Shown: in pieces, positions 25,301-34,082 of the stretch
Numbering within the stretch: position 1 is the stretch's first letter
How the letters are laid out: each line of letters opens with the position of its first letter
From: JAVBNA01 sp031551875
GTDB lineage: Bacteria; Bacillota; Clostridia; Oscillospirales; Acutalibacteraceae
Length of the DNA stretch: 64,000 nucleotides
Assembly (NCBI GenBank): GCA_031551875.1
Contig: JAVBNA010000006.1
Span: forward strand, 1-64,000
Direction of reading: 5' to 3'
Program-made: the position numbers and the translations under genes
Notes under the pieces: model-generated
The model's database searches: none
What the model was told of the DNA's origin: nothing
The model's input: the letters and a program-made list of their open reading frames with translations, nothing else

Positions 25301-26815
25301 ATGGTGGCGACGGAAAGCATTCTTCTGGAAATGAAGGACATTACCAAAAGATTCCCCGGAGTCGTGGCACTGGATCACGTTCAACTGAGTTTGAAAAAAG
25401 GTACCGTTCACGCCCTCATGGGAGAAAACGGTGCAGGTAAAAGTACCCTGATGAAATGCCTGTTCGGCATTTATATAGAAGACGAGGGTACAATTAAAAT
25501 TGACGGCCAGCAAATTCGCTTCAACAATCCGAAGCAGGCGCTGGATCATGGCGTGGCGATGGTGCATCAGGAACTCAATCAGGTGCTTCGCCGCAATGTC
25601 ATGGAAAATATTTGGTTGGGAAGGTTCCCGCTCAAATTTGGCCTTGTTGACCATAGAGCCATGTATGAGAAGACCAAGCAGATTTTTACAGAGCTTAATA
25701 TCGATGTGGACCCCAAAAAGGAGATTGGCAAGCTGTCAGTTTCCCAGCGGCAAATGGTAGAAATCGCCAAGGCTGTATCTTACAACGCGAAAATTCTGGT
25801 GCTTGATGAGCCGACCTCTTCGCTGACCGAGGAGGAAGTCGCACATCTGTTTAACATCATCAATAAACTTAGGGATCGCGGCGTCGGCGTTATCTATATA
25901 TCACATAAGATGGAGGAAATCCTGCAGATTTCCAACGAAGTTACCATCATGCGTGACGGACAGTGGGTGGCCACAAAGAACGCCGAGGACCTGACGACCG
26001 ACGAAATCATCAAGCTGATGGTCGGCCGTGACCTGAGCAACCGATTCCCCCCCAAGACCAACACGCCGAGCGAGGTTCTGATGGAAGTCAAAAACCTCTC
26101 GGGCATGTACGCCCCCACCTGTCAGGAGGTTTCCTTTGAGCTGCGCAAGGGCGAGATCCTGGGCGTGGCCGGTCTGGTGGGCGCACGGCGCACCGAGCTG
26201 CTGGAGACCATTTTCGGAATCGCCCATCACAGAGGCGGCGAAATTTTGCTCCACGGCAAAAAAGTGGACAACTCCGGTTCCCGCAAGGCGATTGGCAACG
26301 GCTTTGCGTTGCTGACCGAGGAGCGTCGGGCGACCGGCATCATCCCGATGCAGTCGATCACGTTTAACACGACGATGGCAAACCTGAGGAACTACACCAA
26401 ATTTGGACTGCTATCCAACCCCAAAATGGAAGCGGACACCAAAAAAATGGTGGATAGAATGCGGGTGAAAACCCCCAGCACCAAAACACATATCCGCTCC
26501 CTGTCCGGCGGTAACCAGCAGAAGGTCATCATTGGCCGCTGGCTGCTCACCAATCCCGAGGTTCTGCTTTTGGACGAGCCGACGCGCGGTATCGACGTCG
26601 GATCCAAATACGAGATTTACCAGATGATCATTGACCTCGCCAACGAGGGCAAGGGCATCATGATGGTTTCCTCGGAAATGCCCGAGCTGATCGGTATCTG
26701 CGACCGGATTTTGGTCATGAGCAATGGTCGAATGGCCGGGATGTTGGATTATGAGACAGTCCGCAGCGATGCGGCACAAGAAGAAATTTTGCGGCTGGCC
26801 GCGAAATACATTTAG
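25301..26815 (+). CDS. mglA: Sugar ABC transporter ATP-binding protein, MglA-like
   Basis: The 504-residue cytoplasmic ATPase has two fused ABC domains, as in MglA/RbsA. The first has Walker [10 protein letters not shown], signature [14 protein letters not shown] and Walker [12 protein letters not shown]. The second has the usual degenerate Walker A region ([12 protein letters not shown]), signature LSGGNQQKV and Walker [13 protein letters not shown]. Start is the ATG after AAGGAGGTGAG. It powers import by the permeases immediately downstream, with the three upstream lipoproteins as likely receptors. The symbol follows the MglB-like partners. RbsA-type naming would be equally fair on sequence alone. 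Confidence 0.93.
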   Translation: MVATESILLEMKDITKRFPGVVALDHVQLSLKKGTVHALMGENGAGKSTLMKCLFGIYIEDEGTIKIDGQQIRFNNPKQALDHGVAMVHQELNQVLRRNVMENIWLGRFPLKFGLVDHRAMYEKTKQIFTELNIDVDPKKEIGKLSVSQRQMVEIAKAVSYNAKILVLDEPTSSLTEEEVAHLFNIINKLRDRGVGVIYISHKMEEILQISNEVTIMRDGQWVATKNAEDLTTDEIIKLMVGRDLSNRFPPKTNTPSEVLMEVKNLSGMYAPTCQEVSFELRKGEILGVAGLVGARRTELLETIFGIAHHRGGEILLHGKKVDNSGSRKAIGNGFALLTEERRATGIIPMQSITFNTTMANLRNYTKFGLLSNPKMEADTKKMVDRMRVKTPSTKTHIRSLSGGNQQKVIIGRWLLTNPEVLLLDEPTRGIDVGSKYEIYQMIIDLANEGKGIMMVSSEMPELIGICDRILVMSNGRMAGMLDYETVRSDAAQEEILRLAAKYI

Positions 26816-26831
26816 ACGGGAGGGTCCGGTA

Positions 26832-27860
26832 ATGAGTGCTACAAAAGCAAAGAGTAACTTTAATTTTAAGGAATTCTTAATTAATTACGCGCTGTATATC
26901 ATTCTTTTGTTAATGATTCTCGTTGTGATCATTATCCGCACAGACTTTTTGGCAATTACCAACTTGATTAATATCCTTCAGCAGGCGTCCACCAAGGGAA
27001 TCCTGGCGCTTGGCGCCGCCGGCATGATCGTTCTCGCCGGTACTGACCTTTCGGCCGGCCGTGTTCTCGGAACCTGCGCCGTGGTTACGGCGTCTCTGGT
27101 GCAGGCGGCTACTTATGCGGGACGCATGTGGCCCGATCTGCCCCAGCTGCCCTGGATTGTGCCGCTGCTCATTTCCATTGTGATCGCGGTTATTTTCTGC
27201 TCGATCAACGGCTTCGGCGTCGCGGTGCTCAAGCTGCACGCCTTCATTGTGTCCCTGGGTACCCAGCTGATTGCCTATGGCACGACCTGTCTCTATGTTG
27301 AACTGGGTCCGCACGGCGCGGCGGCGATTTCCACGTTTAATCCCTCTTTTCTTAAGCTGGTCAATGGCGGCATTCCGATCACAAAAGACATTCAAATTCC
27401 TTTTTTGATTTTATATTTTGCCGCCGCGGCCATTATCATGTGGTTTGTATGGAATAAGACCACTCTCGGCAAAAACATGTTCGCCATCGGCGGCAACAAA
27501 GAGGCCGCTGCGGTTTCGGGCGTCAACCTGACCAAAAGCATCATGGGTGTTTATCTGGTCGCCGGTGTTCTGTACGGCGTTTCTGCGTTCCTGGAGACCG
27601 GACGTATCCAGTCGGCCAACACCATGACCGGTTTGAACTATGACCTGGACGCCATTTCGGGCTGCGTCATCGGCGGTGTTTCCTTCTCGGGCGGCGTCGG
27701 TACGATACCCGGCGTGGTCATCGGCGTTATACTGCTGCAGGTCATCAACTACAGTCTCGCCTTCCTGGGCGTTGGCTCCTACTACCAGTACATCATCAAG
27801 GGCCTGATCATCATTCTGGCCGTTTCGATTGACGTGCGCAAATATCTCGTTAAGAAATAA
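26832..27860 (+). CDS. mglC: Sugar ABC transporter permease, MglC-like (copy 1)
   Basis: The start at 26832 (342 residues) follows GGGAGGG and lies 16 bases after the ATPase stop, preferred over a longer frame that begins inside that gene. The protein is a BPD_transp_2-type permease with about ten hydrophobic segments and the family patterns GAAGMIVLAGTDLSAGRVLG, NKTTLGKNMFAIGGNKEAA and GGVSFSGGVGTIPGVV-x-GV. It forms the membrane channel with a partner permease or itself. It includes the MWPDLPQLPW extracellular segment typical of MglC. It is closely similar to the second permease at 28183. Confidence 0.93.
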   Translation: MSATKAKSNFNFKEFLINYALYIILLLMILVVIIIRTDFLAITNLINILQQASTKGILALGAAGMIVLAGTDLSAGRVLGTCAVVTASLVQAATYAGRMWPDLPQLPWIVPLLISIVIAVIFCSINGFGVAVLKLHAFIVSLGTQLIAYGTTCLYVELGPHGAAAISTFNPSFLKLVNGGIPITKDIQIPFLILYFAAAAIIMWFVWNKTTLGKNMFAIGGNKEAAAVSGVNLTKSIMGVYLVAGVLYGVSAFLETGRIQSANTMTGLNYDLDAISGCVIGGVSFSGGVGTIPGVVIGVILLQVINYSLAFLGVGSYYQYIIKGLIIILAVSIDVRKYLVKK

Positions 27861-28098
27861 ACCTGCCCATTTGGAGAACCGAAACAATCCCGGTACTGCG
27901 TCCCGTGCCGTTTTGGCATTGTGAGACTGGAGGGCTTGGCGTGTGTGAGGATCAACATCTCCATAGAGTTCGGTTCAAGTATGCGCAGTACATGTGCACT
28001 TGGGTGAGCCTGTGCGTGCGTGTCAGCTGGAGCAGAGTGAAACTTGAACTAAATTTTGCATCGTAGACCGACATTCCTGCGCGGGATGCCGGTGCTGG

Positions 28099-28132
28099 TC
28101 GGCGTCGGCTCCCGCAAGGATGCCGACGCCGA
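28099..28132 (+). terminator. Hairpin between the two permease genes (candidate attenuator)
   Basis: TCGGCGTCGGC (28099-28109) pairs perfectly with GCCGACGCCGA (28122-28132) across a 12-base loop, followed by TTGTCTTT. It lies in the 322-base gap after permease copy 1 and 50 bases before the ATG of copy 2. Nothing else gene-like is seen in 27861-28182. Confidence 0.55.
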
Positions 28133-28182
28133 TTGTCTTTGTCGTGCATCCGGCTCCGTACGCTTTAAGAGGAGGAATTTGT

Positions 28183-29244
28183 ATGCAGACAACAGCAAAA
28201 CGCAGGCTCCAAAATATGCGAGACTGGAATCCCCCGTACATCTGGGGCATAATAGTCCTTAGCTTTGTGGCCATGGTGGCGATTGCCCGTCCCGACCTTC
28301 TTGACGTCCAGAATCTGATCAGCATTTTACAGCAGGCCTCCAACCGTGTGATTATGGCACTGGGTGCGGCGGGAATACTACTTACGGTGGGCGCAGACCT
28401 GTCGCTCGGGCGGATTCTGGGTCTATGCATGGTGTTCACCGGGTCGCTTGTGCAATCGGTTACCTATGCAGGGCGCATGTGGCCGGGGCTGCCCGCGCTG
28501 CCGCTCTGGATGCCGCTTCTGGTGTCCATACTCATCGCAATGCTCTTCTGTGCGTTCAACGGGCTGGGCGTCGCGGTGTTTAAGCTTCAGAGCTACATCA
28601 TGACAACCGGCACCCAGCTGATCGCGTACGGAGCCATGTGCCTTTACGTGGAAAGCGGCCCGCACGGCGCGGCGGCAATTTCGACGTTTGCCCCTGAATT
28701 TATCAACTTGGTCAACGGCGGCATCCCGATAGCGGGAGAAGTTGAAATCCCCTATTTGCTGCTCTATGGCATCGCGGCGGCACTGCTTGTCTGGCTGATT
28801 TGGACAAAGACGCCCTTTGGCAGAAACATGCGCGCTGTGGGAGCCGGTCGCGAGGCGGCCGCCGCATCGGGCATCAAGGTCAACCGTACCATCATGGGCG
28901 CGTTTGCGATGGCGGGCGTGCTGTATGGGATAGCTGGATATCTGGATAGCGCGCGGTACGCACCGCTTGGAACATTGGCACGACCGGAGTACACGCTGAA
29001 TGTCCTGACTGCCTGCCTGATCGGCGGCATGTCGCTGCAGGGCGGCGCGGGCACTGTGCCGGGCGTGGTGATGGGCGTGGTGCTCCTGCAATTCGTCAAT
29101 TATACCCTGGCCTTTTTGGGCGTCGGCTCCTATTACCAGTATGTCATCAAGGGCCTGCTGCTGATTCTGGCCGCCTCGGTCGATGTGCGCAGGTACCTGC
29201 TCCGCAAACAGCGAGCGGAAGAAACAGAACAACAGGAAGGATGA
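28183..29244 (+). CDS. Sugar ABC transporter permease, MglC-like (copy 2)
   Basis: Start at the ATG at 28183 after GAGGAGG (353 residues). It is a paralogue of the permease at 26832, with the same fold and motifs (GAAGILLTVGADLSLGRILG, TKTPFGRNMRAVGAGREAAA, GGMSLQGGAGTVPGVVMGVV, FLGVGSYYQYVIKGL) and MWPGLPALPLW in the MglC-specific loop. It may pair with copy 1 as a heterodimer, or replace it under other conditions. A hairpin upstream suggests it is expressed at a different level. It overlaps the next small gene by four bases. Confidence 0.92.
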   Translation: MQTTAKRRLQNMRDWNPPYIWGIIVLSFVAMVAIARPDLLDVQNLISILQQASNRVIMALGAAGILLTVGADLSLGRILGLCMVFTGSLVQSVTYAGRMWPGLPALPLWMPLLVSILIAMLFCAFNGLGVAVFKLQSYIMTTGTQLIAYGAMCLYVESGPHGAAAISTFAPEFINLVNGGIPIAGEVEIPYLLLYGIAAALLVWLIWTKTPFGRNMRAVGAGREAAAASGIKVNRTIMGAFAMAGVLYGIAGYLDSARYAPLGTLARPEYTLNVLTACLIGGMSLQGGAGTVPGVVMGVVLLQFVNYTLAFLGVGSYYQYVIKGLLLILAASVDVRRYLLRKQRAEETEQQEG

Positions 29245-29528
29245 AACCCTTGAAAAACTCAGAATCAGAGCTGCGAAAGAAAGCCGCGGAGCTCAAGCGG
29301 CGGGAAGCCGCTCTCAACGAAAAGGAAGCGCGGCTGGAGAATGAGGAGACCGGAAAGCCGCGTATGCGGGACAATCTCTATGCCCGTATCACCATCCCCG
29401 TCAAGGTGCTTGACATCATCATCTGGGGCGTCGTGATCCTGCTTGTGCTCGCCGTCGCCATTGGCATTATCATGGGAAACCGTGCGCCCGATTTGCAAGA
29501 GGCGCAGTCTGTCGCAAGTTTGTTCTAA
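29241..29528 (+). CDS. Small coiled-coil membrane protein at the end of the sugar transporter operon
   Basis: The 95-residue protein overlaps the permease stop by ATGA, so it is translationally coupled. Residues ~5-38 are a charged Lys/Glu/Arg/Ala heptad-like helix (coiled coil), residues ~53-80 are a single transmembrane helix (VKVLDIIIWGVVILLVLAVAIG shortened here to its central part), and a short acidic tail follows. No family is recognised. It is followed by a terminator, so it is the last gene of the mgl-type unit. It may be an accessory subunit of the transporter or a small scaffold, but this is a guess from location. Confidence 0.7.
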   Translation: MKPLKNSESELRKKAAELKRREAALNEKEARLENEETGKPRMRDNLYARITIPVKVLDIIIWGVVILLVLAVAIGIIMGNRAPDLQEAQSVASLF

Positions 29529-29567
29529 AAAAAGGGGTCTGGCACGGTGTGTGCCGGCTCCCTTTTT
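29529..29567 (+). terminator. Terminator of the sugar transporter operon
   Basis: AAAAAGGG (29529-29536) pairs with CCCTTTTT (29560-29567), and the inner GGCAC/GTGCC (29541-29545/29551-29555) extends the stem. The stem ends in a T run. Confidence 0.75.
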
Positions 29568-29576
29568 CGAAACCCC

Positions 29577-29606
29577 TTGTTTCAGGTGGGGAACGTGTGG
29601 TATAAT
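29577..29606 (+). promoter_or_regulatory. Promoter of proBA
   Basis: TTGTTT (29577-29582), an 18-base spacer and TATAAT (29601-29606), the latter inside an extended -10 (TGGTATAAT). Confidence 0.6.
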
Positions 29607-29643
29607 AATCTGTAATTATTCACACAGAGAGTTGGCATGTGAC

Positions 29644-30453
29644 ATGACAAAACTGATACGTTCCAAGCGGGTGGTGGTCAAGGTGGGCACCTCCACACTG
29701 ACTTACGGGGGCGGCGGGCTCAACTTCCGCCGCATTGACAAGCTGGCCCGCGTGCTTTCCGACCTGCACAATTCGGGCAAGGACATCATCTTGGTCAGCT
29801 CGGGCGCCATCGGCGTCGGGGTGGGCCTGATGGGCTTTTCCAGCCGTCCGCGCGAAACGCGCTTTAAGCAGGCGCTGGCGGCGGTCGGGCAGTGTGAGCT
29901 CATGAACCAGTACGGCAAGTTTTTTTCCGAGTATGGACAGACGGTCGGACAGCTGCTGGTCACCCGCGACGTGATCGAAAACGGGGACACCAAGCGCAAC
30001 TTTACCAACACGATCGAGGCCCTGCTTGAGATGAAGGTTATCCCGGTGGTCAATGAAAACGACACGGTGGCGACCGACGAGCTGGAGGGCGCGAACATCG
30101 GCGACAACGACACGCTGTCAGCAGTGGTGGCGGCGATTGTGGAGGCGGACACGCTGATTTTTCTGACCGATATTGACGGGCTGTACGACGACGACCCGCA
30201 TAAGAACCCCGACGCGAGGATCATCCCGTGCGTGGAAGGTGTGACCGAGGAGATTAAGGCGCTCGCGGGCGGAAGCGGCTCCAACCGCGGCACTGGCGGC
30301 ATGGCGACCAAGGTGGCGGCGGCGGAGCTGGCCAACCGCTTTGGCATTGACGTGGTGATCTGCAACGGGGAAACGCCGTCCAGCCTGTATAAATTGTTTG
30401 AAGGCGAGCATGTCGGAACAATTTTCGCTGCGGGGAAGGAGACGAAGTCATGA
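29644..30453 (+). CDS. proB: Glutamate 5-kinase (first step of proline synthesis)
   Basis: ATP-dependent phosphorylation of glutamate. The start at 29644 (269 residues) fits family alignments, and the longer upstream frame would cross the previous gene and terminator. The amino-acid-kinase fold shows KVGTSTLT, SSGAIGVGVGLM, VNENDTVATDEL and GTGGMATKVAAAELA. There is no C-terminal PUA domain, so this is the short ProB form. The ribosome site is weak. It overlaps proA by four bases (ATGA), as expected for the kinase and reductase that pass a labile intermediate. Confidence 0.95.
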   Translation: MTKLIRSKRVVVKVGTSTLTYGGGGLNFRRIDKLARVLSDLHNSGKDIILVSSGAIGVGVGLMGFSSRPRETRFKQALAAVGQCELMNQYGKFFSEYGQTVGQLLVTRDVIENGDTKRNFTNTIEALLEMKVIPVVNENDTVATDELEGANIGDNDTLSAVVAAIVEADTLIFLTDIDGLYDDDPHKNPDARIIPCVEGVTEEIKALAGGSGSNRGTGGMATKVAAAELANRFGIDVVICNGETPSSLYKLFEGEHVGTIFAAGKETKS

Positions 30454-31694
30454 CCGAAATGATAAACATGGGAGCGTGCGCGAAGCAGTGCGCCCGCACG
30501 CTGCGTACGGCAGGGACGCTCAAAAATGACGCGCTGTACGCGATTGCCGACGCGCTGGTGGCCGAGTGCGCGGACATTCTCGGCGCAAACGCCCTTGACC
30601 TTGAGCACGGACAGCAGGCCGGCCTGACCGATTCGCTGCTCGACCGGCTACGTCTGACCGAGGCGCGCGTCAAGGGGATGGCGGACGGCGTGCGGGAGGT
30701 GGCCATGCTGCCCGATCCGGTCGGCGAAGTGCTCAGCGGCGGCGTGCGCCCCAACGGGCTGAAAATTACAAAGCTGCGTGTGCCGCTCGGCGTGATCGGC
30801 ATCATCTATGAGGCGCGCCCCAACGTGACCGCCGACGCGGCCGCCCTTTGCCTCAAGGCGGGCAACGCGGTCATCCTGCGCGGCGGCAAGGAGGCCATCC
30901 ACTCGAACACCGCGATTGCGGCGATCATGCGCCGCGCAATCGTGCGCGCGGGGCTGTCCGAGGACTGTATCCAGCTTGTGACCGACACCAGCCGGGACAG
31001 CGCGGTGGCGCTCATGAACCTGACCGGGTATCTCGATGTACTGATCCCCCGCGGCGGCGCAGGGCTTATAAAATCGGTCGTGGAGAACGCCAAGGTGCCC
31101 GTCATCGAGACCGGCACGGGCAACTGCCACGTCTATGTGGACGAAAACGCCGACCTCACCATGGCGGCGGACATCGTGTACAACGGTAAAACAACTCGTC
31201 CGTCGGTGTGCAACGCGGTCGAGACCGTGCTGGTGCACAAAGACGCGGCGGAGCTCTTCCTGCCCATGATGAAGGCGCGGCTGTACGAGAAAAATGTCGA
31301 GCTGCGCGGCTGCGGACGTACCCGCGCCATGCTGGGCGACGGCGTCAGGCAAGCGACCGAGGAGGATTACGGAGCCGAATTCCTGGACTATATTCTCGCG
31401 GTGCGGGTTGTGGACTCGCTTGAGGAGGCGCTCGACCACATCGCGGTCTATTCCAGCGGCCACAGTGAATGCATCGTGACCGAGCGCTATGACAGCGCCG
31501 CGCGGTTTTTGGATGCCGTCGATTCGGCCGCCGTCTATGTCAACGCCTCGACGCGCTTTACCGACGGCGGGGAGTTTGGCCTGGGCGCGGAGATCGGCAT
31601 TTCCACCCAGAAGCTGCACGCCCGCGGCCCGATGGGGCTCAGAGAGCTGACTTCGACCAAGTTTATCATAGAGGGCAACGGACAAATTCGATAA
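30450..31694 (+). CDS. proA: Glutamate-5-semialdehyde dehydrogenase (gamma-glutamyl phosphate reductase)
   Basis: The 414-residue NADPH-dependent enzyme reduces glutamyl phosphate to the semialdehyde, the second step of proline synthesis. Visible family features are LRVPLGVIGIIYEARPNVT, LKAGNAVILRGGKEA, the catalytic cysteine in TTRPSVCNAVET, SGHSECIVTE and FGLGAEIGISTQKLHARGP. The length is normal. It is translationally coupled to proB by a 4-base overlap and is followed after 12 bases by an unrelated membrane-protein gene with its own AAGGAGG. Confidence 0.96.
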   Translation: MTEMINMGACAKQCARTLRTAGTLKNDALYAIADALVAECADILGANALDLEHGQQAGLTDSLLDRLRLTEARVKGMADGVREVAMLPDPVGEVLSGGVRPNGLKITKLRVPLGVIGIIYEARPNVTADAAALCLKAGNAVILRGGKEAIHSNTAIAAIMRRAIVRAGLSEDCIQLVTDTSRDSAVALMNLTGYLDVLIPRGGAGLIKSVVENAKVPVIETGTGNCHVYVDENADLTMAADIVYNGKTTRPSVCNAVETVLVHKDAAELFLPMMKARLYEKNVELRGCGRTRAMLGDGVRQATEEDYGAEFLDYILAVRVVDSLEEALDHIAVYSSGHSECIVTERYDSAARFLDAVDSAAVYVNASTRFTDGGEFGLGAEIGISTQKLHARGPMGLRELTSTKFIIEGNGQIR

Positions 31695-31706
31695 GGAGGC
31701 GGGAGT

Positions 31707-33128
31707 ATGCCTGACCAAAACAACGAAAGAGGGTACAATCCCGGCACAAATGATCTGCCCGCCGGGCATGAACCGGGACGCCGTCCTCCCCGCCGCCGCC
31801 CTGCGGCGTCCGAGGAGGGGCAGGAGGCCTCCCGTCAGGAGCGCCGCCGCCGCGCGGAAATTGAGCTTGAGCAGGTGGAGCAGGCCTATTTGAGCGAACG
31901 CCAGCAGGCCGCTGTACAGCGGGGGGCGCAGCAACCGGCGCCGCCGTCCCCCGTGGAGCCGCAGACGACGGTCTATCCGGCCGCGCCGGTGCGAAGCCGT
32001 CCGGCAGGCCCGCAGCAGCGTGCGCCCTATGATCCCTACCGCGCGGCGCCCCCGCAGGCTGAAAGCCCTGTGGTGCCGGCCTATCCCAGGCAGGAAGCCC
32101 CGGCGCCTGCGCCGGTTTCCCGCCCGCGCAGGACGCAGGGAGGCGTACAGCGCCCCGGCGTGCAGCCGCAGACGCCGCCCCCCAGCTACCCCGTGTCCGA
32201 CCAGGGCAGTGAGCTGGTCATCGACGCGTCTGAATCGCTTGACCAGACAGGGCAGATCCTCGTAGAGCTGCCGATGGAGAGCGAGTACGGCGGCGACCGG
32301 GACATCCTCAATGACGAGGACACGTCGGACGACGCGGCATCGCTTGCCAAGGGAGGCCGCCTGCAGGCCAAGCTGTCTACCAAACGGCGCAAAAAGCGCG
32401 TGGGAAAGCGGCGTTACGGCGTGGCGGTGGGCAGCGTTGTGCTGCTGCTGGCCGCGGTGGGGCTGTTTGTGCTGCTGTGGAACGGATACAATATGATCAG
32501 CGACATCATCGCCGACGAAAGCCCCCTGATCGCCTATGACGACCTGGTGGGGCCGGTGGTCGCGGTCGACCCGCAGCCCTTTGAGAACATCACGGCGGCC
32601 GACCCCAAAATCGTGCTGGTTGCCTCCATTTTGGCGGTTGAGTCGGAGACGATGGAGACCGGAGAATACGACGATTACACCGAAAACGTCAAGAAAATCC
32701 CCGTGGGGGAGGTGCTCACTCAGGCGACCCGCCTGTTTGGGCCCAAGTGCGACGTGCGGCTCCAGTCGGTGAAGGGCGCGGGTGAGGACGACAGCTACGA
32801 GTATGATGAGGGAAAGCAACTTATCATCGCGCCGCTCAATTCCGAATTCGGCACCTACATGGCCTACACCGAGAGCAGCCGCCGCAAAGGTGATTCGGTG
32901 CTGCTGCGGGTGGGCTATGTCTCCATGGCGAACTGGGAGGACGGCAACGTCGAGGGTGACGGCGACCAGGATAATGCGCGCGTCAAGAAACGCCCCAAAT
33001 ATACCGTGGACAAGTATATGGAATATGAGCTCAAGACCGACCCGCAGACCGGCAAGCAATACGTGTTTGCCGTGCGTGAGCTGGAGGGTGCGGCGGTGCA
33101 GCCGGACGGCGAAGCGGCGATTGAATAG
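31707..33128 (+). CDS. Proline-rich single-pass membrane protein of unknown function
   Basis: The 473-residue protein has no signal peptide. Residues 1-~170 are low-complexity, rich in Pro, Arg, Gln and Ala. ~171-220 is acidic. A basic stretch KRRKKRVGKRRYG precedes one transmembrane helix (~238-258), so the C-terminal ~210 residues should lie outside the cell. The outer part (LVGPVVAVDPQPFENI, VGEVLTQATRLFGPKCDV, EDDSYEYDEGKQLIIAPL) matches no family I know. The layout resembles cytoplasmic-disorder/outer-domain proteins of cell division or wall assembly, but no role is assigned. It is transcribed with proBA and ends before a good terminator. Confidence 0.75.
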   Translation: MPDQNNERGYNPGTNDLPAGHEPGRRPPRRRPAASEEGQEASRQERRRRAEIELEQVEQAYLSERQQAAVQRGAQQPAPPSPVEPQTTVYPAAPVRSRPAGPQQRAPYDPYRAAPPQAESPVVPAYPRQEAPAPAPVSRPRRTQGGVQRPGVQPQTPPPSYPVSDQGSELVIDASESLDQTGQILVELPMESEYGGDRDILNDEDTSDDAASLAKGGRLQAKLSTKRRKKRVGKRRYGVAVGSVVLLLAAVGLFVLLWNGYNMISDIIADESPLIAYDDLVGPVVAVDPQPFENITAADPKIVLVASILAVESETMETGEYDDYTENVKKIPVGEVLTQATRLFGPKCDVRLQSVKGAGEDDSYEYDEGKQLIIAPLNSEFGTYMAYTESSRRKGDSVLLRVGYVSMANWEDGNVEGDGDQDNARVKKRPKYTVDKYMEYELKTDPQTGKQYVFAVRELEGAAVQPDGEAAIE

Positions 33129-33183
33129 ACCGGTTGCGGATGGATAAGCGGGGCTTTTTTCGTCTGTCCGTGAACACTATGAA

Positions 33184-33209
33184 AAACGCGCCCGATTTCG
33201 GGCGCGTTT
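33184..33209. terminator. Terminator between convergent genes
   Basis: AAACGCGCCCGA (33184-33195) pairs perfectly with TCGGGCGCGTTT (33198-33209). It is positioned to end transcripts from both the proBA side and the small minus-strand genes. Confidence 0.8.
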
Positions 33210-33222
33210 CCTAAAAAATGTC

Positions 33223-33543
33223 CTAAAGCAGATAGAGAAGCGAAAAAATGAGTTCAGGAGACGCGTTTTCTGCCATCAGGATCAGAAGCAGGAGGGTGAT
33301 CAGCGTTTTCTCATGATCCTGCTTTGGTTTTGACGGCGGAGCTCCGGTCGGGAGCTCCGGGCCGGGATCGGGCATGGGCGGCGTGAAGCCTTGCGGCGGT
33401 TCGGGCATCGGGGGCGGTGCGGCGGCGTTTTCGGGGTCAAGCCCCATGGTGCGCCGGGCGCGCTCCTGCATTTCCTGCACCCGCCTTATGGCCTCCTGCT
33501 GCATACCCATCATGTCGTTCGGTTCAAAGCCGGGCGCGGTCAT
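33223..33543 (-). CDS. Hypothetical small protein with Pro-rich middle and hydrophobic C-terminus
   Basis: The 106-residue product starts at an ATG overlapping the previous stop by four bases. The N-terminus is Met/Gln/Arg-rich (MMGMQQEAIRRVQEMQERAR), the middle is Pro/Gly-rich, and the C-terminal ~25 residues are hydrophobic and end in SLLYLL. No family is recognised. It is the third of three tiny overlapping genes that read away from the yfcE-like gene. The tight overlaps argue that it is real and made in step with the other two. Confidence 0.6.
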   Translation of the reverse strand: MTAPGFEPNDMMGMQQEAIRRVQEMQERARRTMGLDPENAAAPPPMPEPPQGFTPPMPDPGPELPTGAPPSKPKQDHEKTLITLLLLILMAENASPELIFSLLYLL

Positions 33544-33764
33544 GACGCATCGCCTCCCTGAAATCCCGGAACCATTTTCATCAGCCGTAACAGACGCACG
33601 GCCTCCTCAAGCTTTGCGCCCCGCGCACCGGTCAGGAGGGGGCGCAGGGCATAGAGCAGCGCCACCTCGGGGTCGCCCTCCATCCCGTCATACGGCACGG
33701 GCAGGGGCATTCCGCCCTCCATCCCCTGTGTCAGGGCGGACAGGCGTCCTAAAATGTCATCCAT
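33540..33764 (-). CDS. Hypothetical small protein (middle gene of an overlapping trio)
   Basis: The ATG at 33764 (74 residues, MDDILGRLSALTQG) overlaps the stop of the upstream gene (ATGGATGA) and has GGGGG 11 bases upstream. An ATG four codons earlier sits directly against that site and is less likely. It is Leu/Gly-rich, with a predicted helix ~25-60 (ALLYALRPLLTGARGAK, LEEAVRLLRLMKMV). There is no signal peptide, metal motif or recognised domain. Coupled to both neighbours, so probably a subunit of the same small complex. Confidence 0.55.
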   Translation of the reverse strand: MDDILGRLSALTQGMEGGMPLPVPYDGMEGDPEVALLYALRPLLTGARGAKLEEAVRLLRLMKMVPGFQGGDAS

Positions 33765-33969
33765 CGGTGTGCACATCCCCCTTCACGATTTTTTCAAGAA
33801 GCTCCTGCGCGTCGGGTGTGGAGACCATGCGCAGATCCTTGTGATGGGTCAGGATGTCCAGCAGCAGGCGGGTATCCTCGGGGGGCATCTTTTGGATGAG
33901 GTCGCGCACGGCCGCCGAGTCGAGCGAATCCTGATTTTTTTTAAAACGGTCAGAAAACAGTTTGGACAT
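33757..33969 (-). CDS. Hypothetical small helical protein (first gene of an overlapping trio)
   Basis: Start chosen at the ATG at 33969 (70 residues) with AAAGGA upstream. An in-frame ATG 19 codons earlier would run through the inverted repeat in the promoter. The product is highly charged and helical (MSKLFSDRFKKNQDSLDSA, VRDLIQKMPPEDTRLLLDIL). No family is recognised. It leads a three-gene minus-strand unit divergent from the yfcE-like phosphoesterase gene, and all junctions overlap. Confidence 0.6.
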   Translation of the reverse strand: MSKLFSDRFKKNQDSLDSAAVRDLIQKMPPEDTRLLLDILTHHKDLRMVSTPDAQELLEKIVKGDVHTDG

Positions 33970-33992
33970 GATGGTCAATCCTTTCGGCAGGG

Positions 33993-34015
33993 TATAGTCA
34001 AACCGCTTGACTATA
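33993..34015. promoter_or_regulatory. Perfect 8 bp inverted repeat in a divergent promoter region
   Basis: TATAGTCA (33993-34000) and TGACTATA (34008-34015) flank a 7-base spacer between the small-gene trio and the yfcE-like gene. The position suits an operator for both. A second inverted pair CGGGAA/TTCCCG is close to the yfcE-like start (~34040-34066). Confidence 0.4.
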
Positions 34016-34082
34016 TTTTTCTTCACCTATATCTATGTACCGGGAACGCGCGGTATGCGCAATTCCCGAAATGAGGGATCCG

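Noticed and set aside
30648..33059. Open frame of ~803 codons opposite proA and the Pro-rich gene
   Set aside because: Antisense shadow of two supported genes, with biased composition and no ribosome site.
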